A DNA stretch of 64,000 bases from Plutella xylostella (lineage: Eukaryota > Arthropoda > Insecta > Lepidoptera > Plutellidae). This document shows positions 56,235 through 64,000 of the stretch, piece by piece. The notes under the pieces are model-generated. The model searched no databases and was not told the origin of the DNA. It saw only the letters and a list, made by a program, of their open reading frames with translations. Location: NCBI RefSeq assembly GCF_932276165.1, contig NC_064005.1, forward strand, positions 7,378,001-7,442,000. Direction: 5' to 3'. Positions within the stretch are counted from its first letter, which is position 1; each line of letters opens with the position of its first letter. A program made the position numbers and the translations under genes.

Positions 56235-56870
56235 GCTGTAGGCCACATCGCTAATCGCTGCACATTGAGTGACAGCCAGTGAGTTAATAAAACTAGTAAT
56301 GTCGGCCATATGTGATTCAACCCTCTGACAGCCTCGCGTGCTAAACAATTTAATATTAAAATTTATTAAAACTAAGCATTGTTGATGGAAGTACTGCTGA
56401 GGGTAGTTGAAACAGGTTGGCTATGATCCGTATGGCTACGGCATGAACCTATGTCGAAGTAGGAGACAAAAAACTATGCGATGGTAGATTGTAGAGTGAG
56501 CTGAAACGTGTTTTAACCTAAATATATAATAGGCTAAACAATAATTTTATTTGTTCAGTTTTTTTTTCAGGTAAACTGGTAAGACAGCTACTGAATTTAT
56601 ACTACTATCTGAGATATTGATACCTTTATCAAAACCTAAGATAAAACCAACATAATAATTCATTACCTACTTTCTTAAAAAAATATGTAATTATAATTAA
56701 TCTAAACCACGCAACCACATTCTAATCGGCATGACCTAGGCAATAAAAAAACTTCATTATAACCCCAAAATAGACCGAGACAATTAAAAACAACAACTAC
56801 ATCAAAAACACACAGCGGTATTAATAAAATATTCAATTTGTCGGAGAAAAGCGCCCCCGAGCAAACAGGC

Positions 56871-56947
56871 GGTCCTCCCGGGAGTCGAACCCGGGCCCGC
56901 GCACGCGACCGTCCGCCGGGACCACTTGAGCACAGGGCATGCACCAC
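56871..56947 (-). repeat. tRNA-like sequence, probably a SINE head
   Basis: Minus strand: A-box-like TGTGCTCAAGTGGTC and B box GGTTCGACTCC in a GC-rich T-arm (CCCGGGTTCGACTCCCGGG). The outer ends do not form an acceptor stem and I see no anticodon arm, so not a functional tRNA gene. Confidence 0.5.
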
Positions 56948-59900
56948 TGTTTACTATGCTTTAATTTAGTATTGCGACTGTGAATTTGCTACGTCAAATG
57001 TTAGGGTTAGAAAGATTACTCACTTATAAATCACACAAATAAACGTATCCAATCCATATTATATTGATTACAATCTTGATACCAATCACGATATTTTACT
57101 TCATTTTCCATGATTTTCATAGTTTTTAGTGATTTGAGATGTTTCAGTAACGATTCCCAGTGACTTAACCCCTCGCCCCCGCGTATACCTAGACTTACCT
57201 GCAGGTTACGTGGACCTGAAAGTTAATTTTAAACGGAGGATAAACCGTCCGTAAACTTTACACGCATCTATTTAAGACAAATTAAAAAAACATTACGCAT
57301 CTGACAAATACCGTGTTATATAACCTGGTTTAAACTTATTTGTGCTAATAAGGCATAAGTTAAATCAAGCAGCTACACAGCAAGGTACCAGGGCAACAAA
57401 GCTAGCCAGGAGGTAAGTACCAGTAGTTGTTACTTCAGCACGCGACCTGCCTGTCTGATAACATCGCGGGGTAACTCCTACAAAGTGGGTAATTGCGATA
57501 CATGGTCTATTCCTTTCGGAGCTATTAATACATATTTAAGCGTTACCTGAGACACAGTGAGTATTTAATAAGGTTGGCTACTATGCAGCTTGGGACAGAT
57601 TAAAGTACAATAGAAAACGATACTTAGCGTGAAAGTGGAACTGCAATTGATTGAAATGCAGGATAACTATGTGTTAAATACATTTTTTTTTAAACTTTAC
57701 TTACCTTTAATTTTATTGGGTATCTCGCATGATTGCCACCACCAACATTCCTTCACAAGATAATACATTTTAGGTACATATTATTATTTACGTACTATTA
57801 TTGATATAATTTTGCAGGTATCTAATAATATCCTTGCTACGCTACATATTTATATAAATACCAAGTAAAAGTGATCATTGAGGAACACGACTCCGCGCTA
57901 GTATTTATATATTTGGCTACAGTGTGTCTTCATCGAATAATTGCAAGTTGATGCTTTGATTACACCACACACAGTGTATACAGCCGGCCTTTTACAATAT
58001 AACTTGGTGTCGGTAAGCATGCAAGGCAGTGTTTGACCTGGATAGGTCTAGCTGCTATGTGTGTAGGGGTATGTATGTGGTTAGGGGTGGAGCAAGCAAT
58101 TGAATATAATATGGAGGGAATTAATAGTATATAATTACCTGGTCACATTATGATACTACAAAGTAACTGTTGGCTCGTGTAAGATGTCGAAGGAGAAAAC
58201 CGTGAAACATTCTTAAATAAAACTTTTTCAGTTTATTTAGAATTTCATTCCATTTGTTTGCTAAATACCTATTACGATCACGAGTTTTTTTTAAAGAAAA
58301 CACCTTAGTCGCAAAAAAATATTCACCAAAACAAACGCTAAAGTTTACTCAAAAGCATACGGTACAACCAACATTAATTAGCCCAAATGTCCATTGCAAC
58401 TTGAAACAACAAACGCCGTCCGACGCAGTACCACAGAGTACCAGGGGGGCACTTTCCATATCGACTAGACTCACTGTCACGCAATCGGCACGTTTAATAC
58501 AGCGATTTTTACTCGTGGATGTAAAGAGTGACCCCTAGTGACGTGGCAGGTGCGTGATCGGGGGGCAATAGATGAAAACTCAGAGTTGAGCGCAAACAGA
58601 TCCGCGCAAACACTTGGCCATCTGGCGGCAGCGTCCTGCTGTTCGCCGGGTTATAGCACGATAGGCAAGGGATTGTGTTTGAGGATTTTGATATGGTTTT
58701 GGGGTATTGACTGACAGATACTTATACTTAGGTATAAGGTGCCTGTACCTGTTTCATAGTACTGTATCTTTGAAAAGACAATAAGTAATTGTGAAAATTC
58801 ATGGGTTAGGTTAGATTTAGGTAGCAGAGTAGCAGACGTTGTAAAGGAGAACCTTTTAATTTTTAATACACAAAAAACATAGATTCTATAGCTGTATATT
58901 TTACATTAAGTACTTACTAGTTTTTACTCATCTGAGGTAAAAACATCTGGTAATTTCATAAGAAAATACTTACTTTTTACAGATTACAAGTATGCAACCC
59001 TACGACAGCCAGGGGGTGCCCAAACTCAACCCGTCGCGGTGACGTCTTGAGGGCGCGCGTAATTGACAGCTCGAGCACTACTGCAAAAATACTACAACAT
59101 GGCCGACTGTGACGTCACACAAACACACATGTATACAGACGCACACCGCGCACACGTTATACAGGGCAACACTTATATGTAAGAAGGTCTACATAAATAA
59201 AACATGCGGGAAATGGTGAAATAAGGTCGTATCGCTGGTGGATAAAGTTTTGTACCTATAGTTTTTTTATGATTTCAATAAGTAGGTAAGAACAAACATT
59301 TCAGCAGAACATGTATACCCAGCAGTGGACGACGGGTAAATGACTATTAATAAAAACGTTTAGACTACAAATAAAAAATGCTGAGGTCTTTTAGTTACAA
59401 TCGTGGAAACATAACTTTTGAGTTACTTACAGGAGTAAGCTTTTAAAATGGTTCTTGCTTGCAAGTAAAGAGGTCTAGTACCTATACCTAGCCCATTGCA
59501 CTAGGAACTAGTCCCTAGAACCCTTTTGCGGAAATCTGTAGAGCCCTTACACTCACTCTCTTCACAAGTGTACCACAATTATTGTAGTGGTACTGTCACT
59601 GTCATGTGAAGTCATGTCATATGGCTAGTGCATAGAACAACGCGGACTCGGGTCTAGTGGGTCGATCTGAAGAGCTTTTTAGGGGAGACCCGCTGATGTG
59701 ACATTGAGTATGGTTTTAGAATTGTACTTCACATGGGTTTGATAATCAGGAAATTAATATTTAACTCTTCAGTTTGTCACACTTCGTTTTTTTAAGCTAC
59801 ATTAAGTTAAAGGCTACGATATGAAAAATTAAACAATAATCTAGAGCTTGCCATGAATAAAATCTACTTCTATGGGTGTCCCATGCTGGCGATACCACGT

Positions 59901-59952
59901 GAAGGAGAAGTGTGTATTTCCCCTTCATGTGTATTTAATGCACTACCAGCTG
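56948..59952. other. Gene-free stretch
   Basis: No supported gene. Contains MITE copy c, a perfect TGACGTCA palindrome at 59,110-59,117 and AACATGGCCGAC at 59,096. Confidence 0.4.
58446..58535. repeat. Relative of the GGTCACTC MITE (copy c)
   Basis: CACGCAATCGGCACGTTTAA, TACAGCGA and AGAGTGACCCC match the core and right end of the family. Left end diverged. Confidence 0.6.
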
Positions 59953-60072
59953 CCGCTACACGGGATCTTAATCGAAGTTGATAACTTTACTATAATGCAA
60001 TTTGCCATAAAGACAGCGTTGTGATTGGTGGAACGCGAGTTTACCGACGTCGATAACGAACTCGTGTAGCGG
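59953..60072. mobile_element. 120-bp MITE with CCGCTACACG ends
   Basis: CCGCTACACGGG at the left, and CGTGTAGCGG at the right (its inverse reads CCGCTACACGAG). Core GTGATTGGTGGAACGCGAGT. A second copy, in the other orientation and lacking one end, is at about 62,900-62,988. Confidence 0.75.
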
Positions 60073-60119
60073 ATTCAATAGACACGAACACGATGCAAAA
60101 CTCGTCTCCTACGTGCTCA

Positions 60120-60300
60120 TTTCTTTCTTCCCTAGGCAACAGGGACAGTGGGACTGGCAGATAAGTCGGTGGAGGATGAAAGCTGATGAAGTGGCGTGTC
60201 GCGGCGGCGGCGGCGGTGGTGGAGGCTCAATATCGGACTCTCGAGGCCGAGACGAGAGCGTACTCGGGGGTATCAGCTTATGTATCTCGTAGAGTTGCCA
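60120..60300. other. GC-rich open stretch, possible exon
   Basis: Plus strand: acceptor-like TTTCTTTCTTCCCTAG at about 60,121-60,136, then an open frame with eight Gly and SISDSRGRDESVLGG to a stop. Minus strand: a 60-codon frame reading YEIHKLIPPSTLSSRPRESD, then Glu and eight Pro, then a Cys-rich end (ICQSHCPCC). The (GGC)n run makes either frame possible by chance. No splice site is convincing on the minus strand. Confidence 0.25.
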
Positions 60301-60317
60301 TTTTCATAGAAAAGTTG

Positions 60318-60454
60318 TAGGAAGTTTAAGCTATTGCACTGTTTTGTCAAAGTTTTCCGATATCTGTCAAAGAATAAACTATTTTATGACAGAGAGGGAT
60401 AAAACAGTTCAATAGCAAAAAGTCCTATAACAGTTCAATAGCTGAAACGTCCTA
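60318..60454. mobile_element. 137-bp hairpin MITE
   Basis: Left TAGGAAGTTTAAGCTATTGC and right (inverse) TAGGACGTTTCAGCTATTGA; the motif AACAGTTCAATAGC occurs twice on the right side. Target duplication not seen. Confidence 0.65.
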
Positions 60455-61031
60455 TGAACAAGGTGGTTAGAATATTCATTATTAAGTCCCCTGCTTTTCT
60501 CTGCCTATAATAGTAAAACAATAAATAACCTATCAAATTCCAAACAATATAGAAACAGAACACTTCAAGTTTGGTTTTTTCATTATTATTTGGTGCCGTG
60601 TCTATCGTAACACAAGTCTGCAGCACGCAGCGCCCGAGGGCTTAATATTAAAAATAAAATATGAAATCTCGATCCGCCCCAGCGCTGTGTGCCCTTTAAT
60701 AAATTTCCAAATAATCACCGAGTAATAAAGGCCTATTTACCTTTTACCTCCAGTTGTTTTCAGTTTTCAGCGTCCGCTGAACACTTGCCTTTCATTAAAT
60801 ATCCACGTTATTGTTCTGTCTCAATTGCAACTATTGTTTTCGGGTTAATTGATTTGTATTGTTGTTGGTAATGTGAAATTCGTGTATGGATGAATTTTTG
60901 ACAGTAATTGCACCGAAACAAGGTCATTTAATCGATATCGCTTTTTGTATTTAATTTTAATTATTCGCTTTTAATATTTTTTTACTGCATTAATTAGTTA
61001 TTTACATAATAATCAACAAATAAAAACAATC
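60455..61031. other. Gene-free stretch
   Basis: AT-rich, no supported gene or repeat. Confidence 0.4.
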
Positions 61032-61174
61032 TTAGGGCCACTTGCAGAAAAATATTAAATCTAGACTTAGTGTCTAATCTCGATTTAAGAAACGTCAGTC
61101 CATATAAAATTTGACACTAAATCGAGATTTAACACTAAATCTAGATTAGATATGTTGGTGCAAGTGGCCCCTAA
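61032..61174. mobile_element. 143-bp hairpin MITE with TTAGGGCCACTTGCA ends
   Basis: Ends TTAGGGCCACTTGCA and the inverse of TGCAAGTGGCCCCTAA. The inner arms share ATCTAGA and ATCTCGATTTA words. Style resembles the PIF/Harbinger-like MITE at 39.9 kb. Confidence 0.78.
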
Positions 61175-61377
61175 GAATACTACCTACCGAATCCTTTCAT
61201 TGACTATAGTGTGCAGCACCACTATTCATGTAATTTGTGCTTTGACAAACTAACCAACTGGCAATCTTTGAAAGAATGATATTGGTTAGTTACTTTGACA
61301 AGGTACAAAAGTGGGTTCGCTGCCAAATTAGAGCTATCAACTTAGCAAGCTTAGCTTATTTGAACCGAATTGTACGT

Positions 61378-61452
61378 TGCTATGTAACATATTGCTACAT
61401 CGGCGTTGCTACGACGCTCGTAGCAACTTTGCTACGCGGCTACGGTGCAACA
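61378..61452. repeat. GCTACG/CGTAGC cluster
   Basis: GTTGCTACGACGCTCGTAGC then AACTTTGCTACGCGGCTACG. Similar composition to 30,014-30,090. Confidence 0.55.
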
Positions 61453-61918
61453 TAACCTCAAACACAACGAACAAAATAATTGCTTTAAATAAGTTCTGGG
61501 GATCTTCGATCTGGCTGCGACGGTAATTGATTCTGGTAACCAGTTCATCATATTCATAAGGGACATTAATTATTTAGTTTTTGCAGCAAATTTCAACTCT
61601 ACATACTACATATTTAGATTTTAATCCCTTTGTTACAAAATAGTGGCATCGGCAATGCCATGTTGGAAACATTTAGAACATACTAAGAGGTTTTTAAGGC
61701 TTTGGAGGCCTTCGTTATAAATAAACTTAAACATATTATCGACCCTCCCAGACACAGACTCAATGTCTTCAGGAACACCAAGTACCCGTCAATTCTAGCA
61801 ACCCTTTGAGTCTCGCATCACCTATAACCATGTAGTGACGTCACCCGCAGGTATACACGGTAACCTCTTTACGTGAGCATACACGACACGGCCTGCGCCG
61901 TGCAGCGTCAGGCGGCGA

Positions 61919-61952
61919 CATCAAAGCGAGATCAAAGGCGCCGCCGCCGCCA
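61919..61952 (+). promoter_or_regulatory. Candidate TCF/Pangolin response element
   Basis: Two HMG-type sites matching SSTTTGWWS in inverse, CATCAAAGC (61919-61927) and GATCAAAGG (61930-61938), followed 1-2 bp later by three overlapping GCCGCCR helper motifs (61940-61952). A weaker site, CTTTGAT, follows near 61,972. In Drosophila this HMG plus helper pairing marks Wnt-responsive enhancers. Target gene not visible. Confidence 0.45.
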
Positions 61953-62899
61953 TGTTTGCTCCCCCTCTCGTCTTTGATACAGGACAGTCTCGGTCTAAGC
62001 ATGTTTCAGCTTCAGAGGTACCTACATTTGCGAAGTAGTTTTTTTTGTGAATTTTAAATTAGGACTTTTCAAGTTGTGGTGGGGTTGGATGATTAAACTC
62101 GGGAATTAAGAGCGAGGTCGTAATTATTTTGAGATTCTTGAGAATTTTTCGTTTCGACAGAATGTTGCCAGTTACCTACCAACCAACCTTTCAATTACGA
62201 AAATAACATTGCAAACCAAATTTGTTTCAAAACAGTTTAAAGTTACCTTAAATTTAAGATAGCATAGTACTTTGAAATTTCCATCTGATCATAGTCTTTT
62301 AAAATCCGGATCAAGGCAATAAAGACTCGTCCATCGACTTCAAAGCCTTCGAGAAGAGTCTATACTAGCCCGTAGAGTCTAGAGTCTAGGGCATGCGGAC
62401 TGAAGTAGCTCCTAGCTACAAGAGAACCTGCGAAGAACCTTTGAGCTGTAATTAGCATCACCTCCTTAATTAATAAGTGGATTAGTGCCCCGTCGCTACA
62501 TTGTGTGCTTAATAGAACGTTGATGGTAAAATAAAATTATTATTATAGTAGGTACACCACCATACTCATTTATATATTTTTTCACTGAAAGTTTTCTGAT
62601 ATTAAGGCATAATAGTTATACAGAGTGTTCCAAAAATTGTAGAGTATGCCGAAAAAGAGTAAAATGATGGTTCGAAACTACTAAACTGATGTTCCCCACT
62701 AGCCATAATCAAAAGTTATGAAACAAATTGCTTATGGAGAAGCAAATAACGTAGCAACGTAATAAGCAACGTAGAACAAATTTTATGTCATTTGTTGTAA
62801 ACCATAAGTCTATCAACAACAGAATCACTAGTCCAAACAAAGATACAAAATTAAAAATTGTGTTCTAAGACTTTTCCTCTAGATTTTATCTTCTCATGT
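61953..62899. other. Gene-free stretch
   Basis: No supported gene. A repeat-like block begins near 62,621 (ATACAGAGTGTTCCAAAAAT). Confidence 0.4.
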
Positions 62900-62988
62900 A
62901 ACACGGTTCCACCAATCACAGCGCCGTATTTACAATGAATCGCGCTACAGTGACGTTTATTTACGTCGATAACGAACCCGTGTAGCGG
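62900..62988. repeat. Second copy of the CCGCTACACG MITE family
   Basis: CCACCAATCACAGCGCCGTA and CGTCGATAACGAACCCGTGT then AGCGG match the 59,953-60,072 copy in inverse orientation. Confidence 0.7.
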
Positions 62989-63374
62989 CAACTGGCCTAA
63001 TTGTACCCTTTCTCACATCTCACATATACTTACACATACATTCGCAAAGAGTTTACAAACTGCTTTCTTTTTTATCCCGTGTAGCTCTCATCTAGTTACG
63101 TACAGCGGAGATAGGACTCACAAACACGTGCATCTCTGTGCGGAATTCTCAAAAAACGTCCCTTGTGTGTCGCTACACAAATATTGACCCTGGCTAGCTA
63201 TTGGTCACGGGGCTGTTTCTGCTAAAACACAATCAAAATTTATTTTTATTTAAGATAGGTCATTGTATAAAATCGCTTATAAAAAAATAAGACATATTCA
63301 TGGTGATGGGTCTTTACATCGGTTTTTTAATAACGTATTACATATTCTGGAGAGTAACGTAACGTATTACATAT

Positions 63375-63507
63375 GTGGAGAATGAGGCAAAAGCTGTGGG
63401 AATGAAGTGGGAGGATCTCGCAGCCGCTGCCCAAGATCGAGCCAGATGGAGAAATCTACTCAAGGCCCTTTGTCCCTGCTGAGGGACGTCAGGATGGATG
63501 TATGTAT
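63375..63507 (+). mobile_element. 133-bp 5'-truncated LINE with perfect target duplication
   Basis: Encodes the last 35 codons of a LINE ORF (KWEDLAAAAQDRARWRNLLK, stop at 63480-63482) and ends in (GTAT)n. Target duplication GTATTACATAT, perfect, at 63364-63374 and 63508-63518. Clade uncertain (RTE- or R4-like). Confidence 0.8.
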
Positions 63508-63518
63508 GTATTACATAT

Positions 63519-64000
63519 TATTTATTTGTGTAAGTACATGTTCTAGTCAAATATTTGGAGAAGAATTTCTTGGCATTTAACTGAAAAACGATAAATTTAC
63601 AGAATTTGGCCCTCAGTGTACGGTCGTGGGGGAACCCAGCGATTATTGCTCTGCTGTTCGGTTACAGGTTTACTATGCTACACTTGCTATATTTAACCAC
63701 CAACAAAAAAGAGGGTTATTATAAGTTTAACGTGTACGTGTATCTGCCTGTGTAGAGTCTGTCTGTGTATCTATGTGATTCCAAACGGCAGAACTGATTC
63801 CAATTTATTTATTTTTGGTTTAAAGATAGCTAATGTTTAATCTTAATATTTTATCAAAATCGCCTTAGCTGTTCAAGAGTTATACGACTTTTAGTGTTGA
63901 ATGTTGTTAAGTTTGGGTTAGGTTGTTTTTTCTTTACTAAACAAATTTTGGGTGCATGAAAGTACTTAATACGAAATGTATGAAAGTCACAGTATGTCTG
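63519..64000. other. Repeat-like tail of the window
   Basis: About 63,700-63,900 contains GAGGGTTATTATAAGTTTAA and AAATCGCCTTAGCTGTTCAA, reminiscent of dispersed lepidopteran repeats. No gene. Confidence 0.35.

Noticed and set aside
56871..56947. tRNA gene
   Set aside because: A and B boxes are present but no acceptor stem or anticodon arm forms.
59110..61843. Two perfect TGACGTCA palindromes as CRE sites
   Set aside because: About one is expected by chance in a window of this size; no promoter context links them.

Overview
The window looks like nuclear DNA of a moth or butterfly. This is inferred from the one recognisable gene (an insect-type kinesin-4 with many short exons), AT-rich non-coding DNA, and the repeat set: tRNA-headed SINEs, RTE remnants with (TGA)n tails, CR1/L2-type and Jockey-type LINEs, and many short hairpin MITEs. 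No bacterial features (operons, CRISPR, rRNA) were seen.

Region 1 (about 1-18,160) is the 5' two-thirds of a chromokinesin gene of the KIF4/Klp3A type on the minus strand. Nine coding exons can be joined with GT-AG sites and consistent phases (join 17790-18033, 12927-13028, 11782-11973, 11230-11389, 10708-10919, 3505-3667, 2492-3017, 2011-2199, 1431-1604). They give 654 codons: a complete motor domain followed by coiled coil. The rest of the gene lies beyond base 1. Two introns are swollen by transposons. Intron 5 holds a 6.6-kb inverted-repeat element (3692-10334) with a perfect 9-bp target duplication and ends built from a degenerate 15-16-bp tandem repeat. Inside it are a 153-bp GC-rich minisatellite, a 5'-truncated LINE (A), and, inside LINE A, a nearly complete CR1/L2-like LINE (B) with two overlapping ORFs. 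Intron 1 holds a 4.4-kb Jockey-like LINE (J, 13054-17446, plus strand) with a 12-bp target duplication, a poly(A) tail, an intact ORF2 and an ORF1 broken at its N-terminus.

Region 2 (about 18,160-64,000) is 46 kb with no gene I can recognise. It holds dispersed repeats: SINEs at 39.4, 45.1 and 46.6 kb; LINE 3' ends at 25.1, 28.8, 42.6-43.4, 48.8, 55.3 and 63.4 kb; MITEs at 23.7, 24.8, 25.8, 39.9, 51.7, 60.0, 60.3, 61.0 and 62.9 kb. Between them lie CpG-rich islands with regulatory-looking sequence: a TATA plus initiator pair at 54.29-54.32 kb, a TCF-site plus GCCGCC cluster at 61.92-61.95 kb, and scattered AANATGGC/GCCAT motifs. A GC-rich open stretch at 60.1-60.3 kb could be an exon of an unidentified gene.

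The most unusual observations are the foldback-like element, inserted 14 bp upstream of the exon 6 splice acceptor and apparently supplying or duplicating the branch-site sequence; the three-level nesting of elements within it; the shared stop/start overlap of the two LINEs; and the TCF plus helper-site cluster.
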